A DNA stretch of 64,000 bases from Mycolicibacterium cosmeticum (GCA_016197365.1 JACPVS010000027.1:1-64000), one strand, 5' to 3'; positions 43,092 to 52,045 are shown, counted from the first letter of the stretch. Notes: a model not told the origin generated them from the letters alone. Translations and numbers: made by a program.

Positions 43092-43124
43092 CCCCGGGTC
43101 GCTGCGCTCCTGCCCGCCGAACCT

Positions 43125-43679
43125 CTAACTCCGCGCCCACTTCGCCGTCGCCGGGACCAACGCCAACACGATCGCGGCGACAGGCAACACCGGCATCGCG
43201 TACACCACGGGATGCAGCCGGGCGCCCGCGATGAACAGGCAGCCGAAGATCAGCAGCCCGATGGCCGCGCCGACGACGATGAGCAGCCGGCCCATCCGGT
43301 GGCGCAGCAGCAGCGCGACCAAGCCACCGATCCCGGCGGCGGCGGAGATCGCGGTGAGGAATCCGATGGCCACGCAGAACAGCCGGTCGGTGCGCCACCA
43401 GCCGGCGATCAGGTCGGTGGCGATGACGGCTGTGGCCCAGCCGGTCAGGATGCTCAACACCGCGGCGGCGATCGCCGAGGCGGGTCCGGCGGCGCGGCGC
43501 GACGGTACCGCCTTGGGTGTGGGTCTGGGGATGTAGCTGGTCTGGTCGGACTCGGCGGGGGTGCGCACGAACGTCGTGCGATCGTCCCCGAGGTCCGGCG
43601 AGACGGCTGGAAACGAGCCGGTGGGGTTCCGGCGAATGATATTGGTGCGGGGATCCTCAGGTGTTGCTTCGGGACTCAC
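43125..43679 (-). CDS. Membrane protein of unknown function
   Basis: A 184-aa protein from GTG 43679. The first 70 residues are hydrophilic and Pro/Thr-rich (SPEATPEDPRTNIIRRNPTGSFPAV). About four hydrophobic helices follow (AAAVLSILTGWATAVIATDLIAG, IGFLTAISAAAGIGGLVALLL, LLIVVGAAIGLLIFGCLFIAG, PVLPVAAIVLALV). I recognise no domain. It begins 1 bp after the stop of the M23 peptidase gene, so both are co-transcribed and the protein may act in the envelope. Confidence 0.75.
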   Translation of the reverse strand: MSPEATPEDPRTNIIRRNPTGSFPAVSPDLGDDRTTFVRTPAESDQTSYIPRPTPKAVPSRRAAGPASAIAAAVLSILTGWATAVIATDLIAGWWRTDRLFCVAIGFLTAISAAAGIGGLVALLLRHRMGRLLIVVGAAIGLLIFGCLFIAGARLHPVVYAMPVLPVAAIVLALVPATAKWARS

Positions 43680-43680
43680 G

Positions 43681-44757
43681 TCATCCAACGTAGGTGCCGG
43701 GGCTAAGCCCCCGCTGAGCAAGCCACGGCACCGGATCGATGCGGTTGCTGCCGTTGAGCAAGACTTCGAAGTGGCAATGCGGCCCGGTGGAATTGCCGCG
43801 GTTGCCGATGGTCGCGATCTGGTCGCCGGCCATCACGCGCTGTCCCACCGAGACCAGCCAGGTGTTCACGTGCCCGTACAGGGTCACGGTGCCGTCGCTG
43901 TGGCGGATCTTGACCCACGCGCCGTAGCCGGCGGTCGGGCCGGCGTCGACGACGGTGCCGTCCGAGACCGCCACGATGGGGGTGCCGATCGGTCCGGCGA
44001 TGTCGATACCGGCGTGCAGCACGCCCCAGCGGTAGCCGAAGCCCGACGTCCACACACCCTTGGTGGGCATGACGAACAGCGGCCGGGACAACCGGGCCTC
44101 CCGCTCGGCGCGCTCCTGGGCGAAAGCCGCGGCCTTGGTGATCTCCTCGGCGTGCACGGCGGAGCTGGCTGCCGGCTCGACGGTGACGATCTGCATGCCG
44201 TCCGAGGAGCCGGTGATGACGCCGCCGCTGATACCTGCCTGGCCGGCGGTCAGCACGGTGTCCGACGCGGTCGTGGTCGAGTCGGCGGTGCTCAGTGTGT
44301 AGGCACCCGAAGCCGTGGCGCCGGCGGCCATGGCCGCGATCAGCAGCCGGCTCTTCACGGCGCCTACGGTCTGCTTGCGGTGCGAGCCGCCGCCGAGGCG
44401 CTGCCCGCGGATGTCGATGACGTCGGTCTTGGCCAGTCCGTCGCTCAGATCGGTATGGCTGTCGCGGTAGCCACGGGACCGCGGTGCGTCGGATTCGAAC
44501 GCGTCGAACTCGGCGGGAACCGCCAACCGCAACGGCACCAGATCATCGGTGTCGTGCAGGTCGTCGAGCTCGGGAGCGGCGATGACGCGCTGCTCCTTGT
44601 CGAAGGCCGAACTGTCCCGGAAGTCGAGTTCATGCAGGTCACCGAACTCGTTGAACGGGATGATGTCGGTGACTTCAGCGGCAGAGGCGGGACTGTTCTT
44701 GGTGCGAGCGCTCGTCGCGGTCCCCTTGTCGGGGCGGGGCGAACTGTGCTCAGGCAA
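43681..44757 (-). CDS. M23-family metallopeptidase (Rv0950c-like)
   Basis: A 358-aa envelope protein. A cytosolic N terminus of about 120 residues is followed by one transmembrane segment (LLIAAMAAGATASGAYTLS) and an external LytM/M23 domain. Zinc ligands are visible in HAGIDIAGPIGTPIVA (His-x3-Asp) and GPHCHFEVLLNG (His-x-His). It may cleave or bind peptidoglycan. The TTG at 44757 is selected because AAGGA lies about 10 nt upstream and upstream codons have no ribosome site. It is divergent from sucC. Confidence 0.86.
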   Translation of the reverse strand: MPEHSSPRPDKGTATSARTKNSPASAAEVTDIIPFNEFGDLHELDFRDSSAFDKEQRVIAAPELDDLHDTDDLVPLRLAVPAEFDAFESDAPRSRGYRDSHTDLSDGLAKTDVIDIRGQRLGGGSHRKQTVGAVKSRLLIAAMAAGATASGAYTLSTADSTTTASDTVLTAGQAGISGGVITGSSDGMQIVTVEPAASSAVHAEEITKAAAFAQERAEREARLSRPLFVMPTKGVWTSGFGYRWGVLHAGIDIAGPIGTPIVAVSDGTVVDAGPTAGYGAWVKIRHSDGTVTLYGHVNTWLVSVGQRVMAGDQIATIGNRGNSTGPHCHFEVLLNGSNRIDPVPWLAQRGLSPGTYVG

Positions 44758-44862
44758 CCTGCGATGTCCTTCTTTTCGTGACCTTGCCGTGATCTGGACC
44801 AGTAGGCACGTTAACCAAACCCTCACGGGGCTGGCAACCTAAGCGGGTATTCCGACCGGGAT

Positions 44863-44904
44863 TGTGAGCTGTATCACTGGTGGGCCCCGGTGAGATATAG
44901 CACA
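44863..44904 (+). promoter_or_regulatory. Two CRP-like sites upstream of sucC
   Basis: TGTGAGCTGTATCACT (44863-44878) matches 9 of 10 defined bases of the CRP consensus TGTGA-N6-TCACA. A weaker site, GGTGAGATATAGCACA (44889-44904), matches 8 of 10. Their centres are 26 bp apart. They lie 125-165 bp before sucC and in the divergent region with the M23 gene. Confidence 0.55.
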
Positions 44905-45028
44905 ACTCAGGTGGGCGATGCGGGTGGTCGCGGCGCGGGTCGATAAAGTGCCCAGCGAGCCGGTCTAGGCCCACACGCTGAATTGAAGTCAAACGTCAAC
45001 GCAGACAGACAGGGATTTCTCAGAGCTC

Positions 45029-46192
45029 ATGGATCTCTTCGAATATCAGGCGAAAGAGTTGTTCGCCAAGCACAACGTCCCCACCACCCCCGGACGGGTC
45101 ACCGACTCGGCCGACGACGCCAAGGCGATCGCCGAAGAGATCGGCAAGCCGGTCATGGTGAAGGCTCAGGTCAAGGTCGGCGGTCGCGGTAAGGCCGGCG
45201 GCGTGAAGTACGCGGCCACCCCCGCCGATGCGCTGGAGCACGCCTCCAACATCCTAGGCCTCGACATCAAGGGCCATGTCGTCAAGAAGCTTCTCGTCGC
45301 GGAGGCCAGCGACATCGCCGAGGAGTACTACATCTCCTTCCTGCTCGACCGTTCCAACCGCACCTACCTGGCCATGTGCTCGGTGGAAGGCGGCATGGAG
45401 ATCGAAGAGGTCGCCGCCACCAAGCCCGAGCGCCTGGCCAAGGTGCCCGTCGACGCCGTCAAGGGCGTCGACCTCGCCTTCGCGCGGGAGATCGCCGAGA
45501 AGGGTCACCTGCCCGCCGAGGTACTCGACGCCGCTGCGGTGACCATCCAGAAGCTGTGGGAGGTCTTCGTCGGCGAGGACGCCACCCTGGTCGAGGTCAA
45601 CCCCCTGGTGCGTACTCCGGACGACCAGATCCTGGCCCTGGACGGCAAGGTCACCCTGGATGCCAACGCCGACTTCCGCCAGCCCGGTCACGCCGAGTTC
45701 GAGGACAAGGACGCGACCGATCCGCTCGAGCTGAAGGCCAAGGAGAACGACCTCAACTACGTCAAGCTCGACGGCGAGGTCGGCATCATCGGTAACGGCG
45801 CCGGCCTGGTCATGTCGACCCTGGACGTCGTCGCCTACGCGGGCGAGCGGCACGGCAACGTGAAGCCGGCCAACTTCCTCGACATCGGCGGTGGCGCCTC
45901 GGCCGAGGTGATGGCCGCGGGCCTCGATGTGATCCTGGGCGACGCTCAGGTCAAGAGCGTCTTCGTGAACGTGTTCGGTGGCATCACCGCGTGCGACGCG
46001 GTCGCCAACGGCATCGTCGGCGCGCTCAAGAAGCTCGGTGACAGCGCCAACAAGCCGCTCGTCGTCCGCTTGGACGGCAACAACGTCGAAGAGGGTCGCC
46101 GCATCCTCGACGAGGCCAACCACCCCCTGGTCATCCAGGCCGAGACCATGGACGCCGGGGCCGACAAAGCCGCCGAGCTGGCCAACAAGTAA
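45029..46192 (+). CDS. sucC: Succinyl-CoA synthetase beta subunit
   Basis: A 387-aa ATP-grasp beta subunit. It begins MDLFEYQAKELFAKHNVPTTPGRV and has the ATP-grasp KAQVKVGGRGKAGGVK lysines, VEVNPLVRT, GNGAGLVMSTLD and the GGASAEVMA and VNVFGGITACD CoA/dimer-contact motifs. With SucD it converts succinyl-CoA to succinate, forming ATP or GTP in the TCA cycle. It precedes sucD by 15 bp, forming an operon. Rv0951 homologue. Confidence 0.97.
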   Translation: MDLFEYQAKELFAKHNVPTTPGRVTDSADDAKAIAEEIGKPVMVKAQVKVGGRGKAGGVKYAATPADALEHASNILGLDIKGHVVKKLLVAEASDIAEEYYISFLLDRSNRTYLAMCSVEGGMEIEEVAATKPERLAKVPVDAVKGVDLAFAREIAEKGHLPAEVLDAAAVTIQKLWEVFVGEDATLVEVNPLVRTPDDQILALDGKVTLDANADFRQPGHAEFEDKDATDPLELKAKENDLNYVKLDGEVGIIGNGAGLVMSTLDVVAYAGERHGNVKPANFLDIGGGASAEVMAAGLDVILGDAQVKSVFVNVFGGITACDAVANGIVGALKKLGDSANKPLVVRLDGNNVEEGRRILDEANHPLVIQAETMDAGADKAAELANK

Positions 46193-46207
46193 GGGAGCCG
46201 AACAAAG

Positions 46208-47110
46208 ATGTCTATCTTCCTCAACAAAGACAGCAAGGTCATCGTCCAGGGCATCACCGGCGGCGAGGGCACCAAGCACACCAAGCTGATGCTCAAGGCC
46301 GGCACCCAGGTCGTCGGTGGCGTCAACGCGCGTAAGGCCGGCACCACGGTCTCGCACGTCGACAAGGACGGCAAGGACATCGAGCTGCCGGTGTTCGCTT
46401 CGGTGGCCGAGGCCATCAAGGAGACCGGCGCCGACGTGTCGATCGCGTTCGTGCCGCCGGCGTTCTCCAAGGACGCCATCATCGAGGCCATCGACGCCGA
46501 GATCCCGCTGCTGGTCGTCATCACCGAGGGAATCCCGGTGCAGGACAGCGCCTATGCGTGGGCCTATAACGTCGAAAAGGGCGAGAAGACGCGCATCATC
46601 GGGCCGAACTGTCCCGGCATCATCACCCCCGGTGAGTCGCTGGTCGGCATCACGCCGAACAACATCACCGGCAAGGGCCCTATCGGACTGGTCTCCAAGT
46701 CCGGCACCCTGACCTACCAGATGATGTACGAGCTGCGCGATCTCGGCTTCTCCACCGCCATCGGCATCGGCGGCGACCCGGTCATCGGCACCACCCACAT
46801 CGACGCCATCGAGGCGTTCGAGAAGGATCCCGAGACCAAGCTGATCGTGATGATCGGCGAGATCGGTGGCGACGCCGAGGAGAAGGCCGCCGCATACATC
46901 AAGGCCAACGTCACCAAGCCGGTCGTCGGCTACGTCGCGGGCTTCACCGCTCCCGAGGGCAAGACGATGGGCCACGCCGGTGCCATCGTGTCCGACGGTG
47001 CGGGCACCGCGGCCGGTAAGCAGGAGGCACTGGAGGCCGCCGGCGTGAAGGTCGGCAAGACACCTTCGGAGACCGCCGCCAAGGCACGCGAACTGCTCGC
47101 CAACCTGTAA
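46208..47110 (+). CDS. sucD: Succinyl-CoA synthetase alpha subunit
   Basis: A 300-aa alpha subunit. It has the CoA-binding Rossmann region VIVQGITGGEGTKHTKLML, GPNCPGIITPGES, and the active-site phosphohistidine loop in GFTAPEGKTMGHAGAIVSDGAGTA. It follows sucC by 15 bp with a GGGAG ribosome site and ends just before a strong intrinsic terminator. Rv0952 homologue, full length. Confidence 0.97.
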   Translation: MSIFLNKDSKVIVQGITGGEGTKHTKLMLKAGTQVVGGVNARKAGTTVSHVDKDGKDIELPVFASVAEAIKETGADVSIAFVPPAFSKDAIIEAIDAEIPLLVVITEGIPVQDSAYAWAYNVEKGEKTRIIGPNCPGIITPGESLVGITPNNITGKGPIGLVSKSGTLTYQMMYELRDLGFSTAIGIGGDPVIGTTHIDAIEAFEKDPETKLIVMIGEIGGDAEEKAAAYIKANVTKPVVGYVAGFTAPEGKTMGHAGAIVSDGAGTAAGKQEALEAAGVKVGKTPSETAAKARELLANL

Positions 47111-47123
47111 GTCGTTCTGACGG

Positions 47124-47156
47124 AAAGGCCCCCGCCACATCGGCGGGGGCCTTTTT
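47124..47156 (+). terminator. Intrinsic terminator after sucD
   Basis: A perfect 13-bp stem (47124-47136 and 47142-47154) with a 5-nt loop is followed by a T-run (47152-47156). It lies 13 bp after the sucD stop and 8 bp before the convergent S9 peptidase stop. An A-run on the other side could make it work in both directions. Confidence 0.9.
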
Positions 47157-47164
47157 GCTGCCGG

Positions 47165-49018
47165 CTACAGGTGCTCGGCCAGGAACCGCTCGACGGCGTG
47201 GTACATGTCGATCTGGTTGTCCGGGTTGAGGAAGCCGTGCCCCTCGTCCGCCTTGACCATGTATTCGACCTCGACGCCACGGTCGCGCAGCGCGGCCACC
47301 ATGTTGTCGGATTCGGCCTGCACCACCCGGGAGTCGTTGGCGCCCTGCACCACCAGCAGTGGGGTGCGGATCTGGTCGACCTTGGTGATCGGCGAGCGGG
47401 CCAGCATGTCGGCTTCCTGCGCCGGGTCGGCCGGGTCGCCGACGTAGAGATGCCAGTTGCTCGACAGGAACGGTCGCGCGACGGTCGGCAGGGTGCGCAT
47501 GAAGTTCGGCAGGCTGGAGATGCCGACGTAGTCGATGGCCGCGGCGAAGACATCCGGGGTGAACGTCACACCGACCAGACTGGCGTAGCCGCCGTAGGAG
47601 CCACCGAAGATCGCCACCCGATCCTTGTCGGCAATGCCTTGTTGCACAGACCAATTCACCGCGTCGATCAGGTCATCGTGCATCTTGCCCGCGAACTCGC
47701 CGATGGCGGCCTTGACGAACGCCTTGCCGTAACCCGTCGAACCGCGGAAGTTGACCTGCAGCACCGCATATCCGCGATTGGCGAGCAGTTGTACGTCGGG
47801 CTGAAAGGTCCAGCAGTCCCGAGCCCACGGGCCGCCGTGGACCAGCAGCACCAGCGGTAGGCCCTTCGGTTCGACCCCGAGGGGAAGGGTGAGATAGGAA
47901 TGCAGGGCCAGGCCGTCACGCGAGGTGATGGTCACCGGTGTCATCGGGGCGAGGGCGCGGGGGTCCAGGTGCGGGTAGGGGCGGAAGAGCAGTCGGCTCT
48001 GGCCGGTGGCGCGGTCGTAAAGGTAAGTGGCCCAAGGGTCGCGATCGTGGCTGAAGTTCACCACCCAGCGCCGGCCCTCGGCATCGCAGGACAGCGCGCC
48101 CAGATCACCGTCGGACAGCCCGGTCAGTTTCTCCAACACCTCGGCGAACTCCGGGTCCAGCGCGTGGATCACCTGACGCTCCCCGTAGTACCGGGCGCCG
48201 ATCAGTTCGCCCGTGCGGGAACTGAGGATCAGCGGCGAGGGCAGCATCATCTGGGAGGCGAGGTCGAGGGTGGGGTGGCTGTCCACTTCGGTCTCGGCGC
48301 CGGTGGCCACGTCGACGCGTACCAGGCGGGTGCGATCGGTGCCTTCGTTGGATCCCAGCCACAGTCCGGTGCCGTCGGGTGTGACGGCGATGGGGTGGAT
48401 GCCCAGCGGGTAGTCGGTGCCGTCGTAGATCTTGATGCTGCGCAACGACTTTGCGGCCCGGTCCCAGGATGACAGCTCGACGTCGCCGTTGGCGGTGAGG
48501 ACGGAGGTGAACAGGTCACCGTTCTCGCTGGACAGCCAGCTGATGACGTTGCCCGGGTTCTCCGCGAGCAGGGTCAGCTCGCCGGTGGCGATGTCGAGTT
48601 CATAGGCGTCGAACAGTTCGGCATTGCGCTTGTTGAGTTGGACGACGGCCTTTCCCGGGCGGCCCTTGAGCAGGTCGAAATCGGCCCTGGTGCCGGGAAA
48701 CGGTGTCAGGTCGACCGCCGGGGCTTCCGGGTCTTCGAGGTCGACGCGATAGACGTGCCAATGCTCGTCGCCGCCGCTGTCCTGCATGTACAGCAGCCAT
48801 CGCGAATCATGGGTCCACCGGTAGATGTACACGCTGCGGGTGTCGTCGGCGGTGACGCAGCGGGCGGATGCCTCGGAGTCGAGGTCCTCTACCCACACGT
48901 TGAGCCGGTTCTTCCACGGCGCGAGGTAGGCAATCCGGGTGCCGTCCGGTGAGATGGTCGCTGCCGTACGCTCGGGCGGGCTGAAGAACTCCTCGACGGT
49001 GATGTTCTCGGGTCGCAT
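47165..49018 (-). CDS. S9-family prolyl oligopeptidase/acylaminoacyl peptidase
   Basis: A 617-aa serine peptidase. An N-terminal beta-propeller region (about 1-360) is followed by an alpha/beta-hydrolase domain with VHGGPWARDCWTF (oxyanion region), nucleophile Ser in AIFGGSYGGYASLVG, Asp in VVQGANDSRV and His in KADEGHGFLNPDN. It probably degrades short peptides in the cytosol; no signal peptide is seen. The ATG at 49018 is preferred over one at 49024 because AAAGG then has proper spacing. It lies downstream of a TetR gene on the same strand. Confidence 0.9.
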   Translation of the reverse strand: MRPENITVEEFFSPPERTAATISPDGTRIAYLAPWKNRLNVWVEDLDSEASARCVTADDTRSVYIYRWTHDSRWLLYMQDSGGDEHWHVYRVDLEDPEAPAVDLTPFPGTRADFDLLKGRPGKAVVQLNKRNAELFDAYELDIATGELTLLAENPGNVISWLSSENGDLFTSVLTANGDVELSSWDRAAKSLRSIKIYDGTDYPLGIHPIAVTPDGTGLWLGSNEGTDRTRLVRVDVATGAETEVDSHPTLDLASQMMLPSPLILSSRTGELIGARYYGERQVIHALDPEFAEVLEKLTGLSDGDLGALSCDAEGRRWVVNFSHDRDPWATYLYDRATGQSRLLFRPYPHLDPRALAPMTPVTITSRDGLALHSYLTLPLGVEPKGLPLVLLVHGGPWARDCWTFQPDVQLLANRGYAVLQVNFRGSTGYGKAFVKAAIGEFAGKMHDDLIDAVNWSVQQGIADKDRVAIFGGSYGGYASLVGVTFTPDVFAAAIDYVGISSLPNFMRTLPTVARPFLSSNWHLYVGDPADPAQEADMLARSPITKVDQIRTPLLVVQGANDSRVVQAESDNMVAALRDRGVEVEYMVKADEGHGFLNPDNQIDMYHAVERFLAEHL

Positions 49019-49101
49019 GGTCATCCTTTCTCGGGGCGTGCTTGTTCGACGGGCCTGCTGGTGTGCGGGGCTCGTGGTGTATTCGGTTGGGGGAGTAGGA
49101 G

Positions 49102-49725
49102 TCAGCGCACCACAGGGCCGCCGAGGCGGCCGTCGGTCGCTTCCCGGATGCCGCGGTCGATCAGCGCGTACGCCTCGTCCTGGCTGACTTTCTTCCCTTC
49201 GATGATCACCGCGCGGCCGACGTCCTCGTCGATGACGCGGAAGGCTCCGGTCACGGTGGCGGCGCAGAGCCGCACCGTGAGGTCGTCGGCCGCCAGGTCC
49301 AGCCGGTCGGCGATCACCGGGATCAGGCCGCGCTCCATCTCGTCGTGCACCATCAGGTAGGCGGTGCGCAACGCCGGGTCGCTGTTGGACATGGTCGCGA
49401 TCCGCAATGCGGCGACCTCATCCGCGATGTCCTGCGGTGACAGCGGGTAGGTGATGGCCTCGGCCGCGAGATGCTCGATGAGGGACAACTCGTGCGGCCA
49501 GCGGTGCGCCGAGGCCAGGAATCGTTCCAGCGATTTGGCCAGCAGCGGCTCGACGCAGCTCTCCTTGGAGCGGAAGTAGCGCCAGATGGTTCTGGTGGAA
49601 AGGCCTGCGGCAGCGGCGATGTCGTCACCGCTGGTCGCGGCCACCCCGTGTTCCCAGAAGAGGGCGGCGGCGTGTCTGGATACGGCCAGGCGGGCCTGCG
49701 CCTGTTTGTCGCTGATCTTGACCAC
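49102..49725 (-). CDS. TetR-family transcriptional regulator
   Basis: A 207-aa repressor. The N-terminal helix-turn-helix is LFWEHGVAATSGDDIAAAAGLSTRTIWRYFRSKESC; the C-terminal ligand-binding region is helical and unassigned. GTG 49725 has GGAGG directly upstream. Two copies of a 15-bp palindrome lie just before the start and probably serve as its own operator. The S9 peptidase gene 83 bp downstream on the same strand may be co-regulated. Confidence 0.87.
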   Translation of the reverse strand: MVKISDKQAQARLAVSRHAAALFWEHGVAATSGDDIAAAAGLSTRTIWRYFRSKESCVEPLLAKSLERFLASAHRWPHELSLIEHLAAEAITYPLSPQDIADEVAALRIATMSNSDPALRTAYLMVHDEMERGLIPVIADRLDLAADDLTVRLCAATVTGAFRVIDEDVGRAVIIEGKKVSQDEAYALIDRGIREATDGRLGGPVVR

Positions 49726-49735
49726 CTCCGCTGTC

Positions 49736-49774
49736 TGTCACTTAGTGACACGACCACTGTGGCACTAAGTGACA
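49736..49774. promoter_or_regulatory. Tandem palindromic operators TGTCACTTAGTGACA
   Basis: TGTCACTTAGTGACA (49736-49750) and TGGCACTAAGTGACA (49760-49774) are near-identical 15-bp palindromes 24 bp apart, centre to centre. They fill the 55-bp gap between the second ATPase gene and the TetR start. This layout fits cooperative binding of an autoregulating TetR dimer. Confidence 0.75.
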
Positions 49775-49780
49775 GGTTCG

Positions 49781-50860
49781 TCAAGGAGTGGAGAGGCCTT
49801 CGCGGTAACGCAGGACATGGCGCACCATCGGTTCGGTGAGGTCATACCAGCTGGCCCGCTTGTCTCCGGTCTCGGATTTCGCGGCCGCCACCCAGCGTGC
49901 GGTGACCAGTCTGCCCAGCGCAGCCGACGCGGTCTGGTTCGAAATGCCCACTGCGGCAGCGAGATCAGAGACGGTTCGCGGACCGTCGCCGCGCGCGATC
50001 TCGACTACGAGGCGTTGTTCGCCGACCGGCAGCTGCCACAGGCGTTCCTGGTATGCGGGCGAGAGCCGGTCCAGCAGGGCCGCCACCACGGGCGTCACCG
50101 CGTGCAGTCCATCCTGGTCGGCGAGGTCGGCGACCATCCGCCACACCCGCGGTGCCCCACCGGCCAGGGATGCGATCTCGGCGACACGGCGCAGCCCGTC
50201 GGTCGATTCCACGTAGCTCGCCAACGCGTCGTCTCCACGCTCATGCGCGGCCCGTGCGACGATCCGGGCGGCGTCGGCGGCAGCCAGGTCGGCCATCTCC
50301 TCGATGATGAAGGATCCGTACCAGGGGTGGCTACGTGATGACACGCCAGGAAACAATGCCGGTGACGTCGCCAAAATCGTTACCGCAGTAGATGTTTCGA
50401 CCCAGGCGCGCAGGCTGCCCTGTCCCGCCTCGCCGATCGCGTCGAACACCCGGTCCAGATTCTCGACGACGGCCAGCACCATCCTGCCGTCGGCGATATC
50501 GAGGATGGCGCGTTCCAGCGCGACGACGTCGTCGCGGGCGTGTTTGGTGCCTGGTTCGTGTGCGCGCAGGAGTTCGACCAGCAGGTCCGCGTAGCTGCCG
50601 ATGGCCAGGGCGTCCTCGGGGATGACAAGGGGCAGTATGGTTTCGGTGTGTTCTGCCAGGGTGCGATGCAGCGTGACCCGGACCGCGTGTGTCTTGCCGC
50701 TGCCCCGGGGCCCCACGATCAGGGTGTGTGGGCGGGAACCGTCTGCCGAGGCGGTGCCGAGGCGCGCGACCAGTCGCGACAACAGGGCTTCCCGGCCGAC
50801 GGTGCGCGCGTCGAGGTCGGCGGCGTCGGCGGTGCCGGGGCTGTAGAGGGGGGCGTTCAT
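49781..50860 (-). CDS. P-loop ATPase with C-terminal winged helix (second of ATPase pair)
   Basis: A 359-aa AAA/STAND-like ATPase. Walker A is IVGPRGSGKT (residues 48-57) after an N-terminal VGREALLSRLVARL box, and a Walker B-like strand is MVLAVVENLD. The C terminus (about 283-335) holds a MarR-like winged helix (PRTVSDLAAAVGISNQTASAALGRLVTARWV). The build resembles ORC/Cdc6-type ATPases. Its ATG overlaps the stop of the upstream ATPase gene as ATGA, so the two are made together. The function is unknown; no linked effector domain is seen. Confidence 0.78.
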   Translation of the reverse strand: MNAPLYSPGTADAADLDARTVGREALLSRLVARLGTASADGSRPHTLIVGPRGSGKTHAVRVTLHRTLAEHTETILPLVIPEDALAIGSYADLLVELLRAHEPGTKHARDDVVALERAILDIADGRMVLAVVENLDRVFDAIGEAGQGSLRAWVETSTAVTILATSPALFPGVSSRSHPWYGSFIIEEMADLAAADAARIVARAAHERGDDALASYVESTDGLRRVAEIASLAGGAPRVWRMVADLADQDGLHAVTPVVAALLDRLSPAYQERLWQLPVGEQRLVVEIARGDGPRTVSDLAAAVGISNQTASAALGRLVTARWVAAAKSETGDKRASWYDLTEPMVRHVLRYREGLSTP

Positions 50861-52005
50861 CGTCTGAGCGCCCGCCAGGCGCGCTGCACCAGTCCGGATG
50901 CGAATGCATCGTCATCGCCGTCGCGCCGTAGGTAGTGGTCCTGCTCCAGGCGCTCGACGAACGACACCAGCTGGTCCCGGTCCCGCACCGGCGAACCTTC
51001 GCTGCTGAGGAGTTGCAGAACTGCGTTGACGCCCAGCGGTTCCGGTGCGTGGGCGTAAATGTCGAGCAGCCCGGCGATGGCCGATGCATCCTCGCCGTAG
51101 TAATGGCGCAACCGGTCCCGGTAGTGCCGCAGATCCCACGGATCATGGGGGTCGGTGATGGCCGCATCCAGGAGCAGTGGGATGCGTTCGGCGCTCACCG
51201 GTTCGCCGAGTCGAGCGGCCGCGGCCACCAGGTGCTGGATGTAATAGGGAACGTTCTCGGCCGCGGTGGCGACGGCCGCCGCGACCGCATGTGCATCGAC
51301 GGTGTTCACCTGGGCGCCCAGCAGCAGGCACTCGGCCAGGTAGGTGGCGTGGTCGTGCCGGATCGGCCCGACCGTGACCTTGCGAATGTCGTTGACCGAA
51401 CTCAGCGCCTCGGCCGAAACGTGATGGAAGCCGATCGATCCCGAGAGCACCGTGGCCAACCGGCCGGCGTGGTCCTGGCGCAGCCGCCGGAGGAGATGCA
51501 GGAAGCCGTCTCCGCCGCCGGCCTTCTCGCGCTCAAGGTTGCGGGCCAGCACGGTGACCTCGTCGATGAACAGCACCAGCGGACCGTCGGCGGTGCGGGC
51601 CACCGCGCGTTGCAGCAGGTCGTCGAGCGCCGCTTCGGCGCGGGCCCGCTCGAACCGCACCGGGCCCGTGCCGAAGGCGATCTTCCAGCGATCGACCTCC
51701 TGGCGCAGCGTGGTGTCGAGTCGGCCCAGTTCGCCCGCGAGGGCGGAGATGAACTCGGCATAGGACTGCCGTTCGGCGCTGACCGAGATGACGGTCAGTC
51801 CGCTGTGGCGCGCTGTGTGGGCGACGAGGCGGGACAACGAGGTCTTGCCGTGCCTGCGGTCGCCGACCAGAGCGGCGCCGCCGTCCGGGAGACTCGCCAG
51901 GATCTCCTGCTGCTCCCGGACCCGGCCGACGACGTTCTCCGGTGGCACCACGCCGCCCACCACCAGGGACATCGGACGAACGGGCCACGTCATGAAGGCC
52001 ATCAT
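50857..52005 (-). CDS. P-loop ATPase (first of ATPase pair)
   Basis: A protein of about 382 aa with an AAA_16-like domain: VVGRVREQQEIL box, Walker A VGDRRHGKTSLSRL (residues 48-55), and Walker B GPLVLFIDEV (143-150) followed by a sensor-like VLSGSIGF. The C-terminal third is a helical/winged-helix region (LVSFVERLEQDHYLRRDG). It is a homologue-like partner of the next gene. The start is uncertain: two adjacent ATGs at 52005 and 52002 and another at 51993 lack a ribosome site, so translation may be leaderless. A perfect 13-bp inverted repeat lies immediately upstream. Confidence 0.77.
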   Translation of the reverse strand: MMAFMTWPVRPMSLVVGGVVPPENVVGRVREQQEILASLPDGGAALVGDRRHGKTSLSRLVAHTARHSGLTVISVSAERQSYAEFISALAGELGRLDTTLRQEVDRWKIAFGTGPVRFERARAEAALDDLLQRAVARTADGPLVLFIDEVTVLARNLEREKAGGGDGFLHLLRRLRQDHAGRLATVLSGSIGFHHVSAEALSSVNDIRKVTVGPIRHDHATYLAECLLLGAQVNTVDAHAVAAAVATAAENVPYYIQHLVAAAARLGEPVSAERIPLLLDAAITDPHDPWDLRHYRDRLRHYYGEDASAIAGLLDIYAHAPEPLGVNAVLQLLSSEGSPVRDRDQLVSFVERLEQDHYLRRDGDDDAFASGLVQRAWRALRR

Positions 52006-52013
52006 ACGTCGGC

Positions 52014-52045
52014 ATTGTTGTACGTCGAAATGGACGTACAACAAT
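52014..52045. promoter_or_regulatory. Perfect 13-bp inverted repeat at ATPase operon promoter
   Basis: Arms ATTGTTGTACGTC (52014-52026) and GACGTACAACAAT (52033-52045) are perfect inverted copies separated by 6 bp. The site lies 9 bp upstream of the first ATG of the ATPase pair and 85 bp before the divergent thiolase-like gene. It has the size and symmetry of a dimeric repressor operator. Confidence 0.72.

Noticed and set aside
45254..47140. 628-codon open frame antisense to sucC and sucD
   Set aside because: Its codon pattern is the mirror of two certain genes and it holds no recognisable domain.
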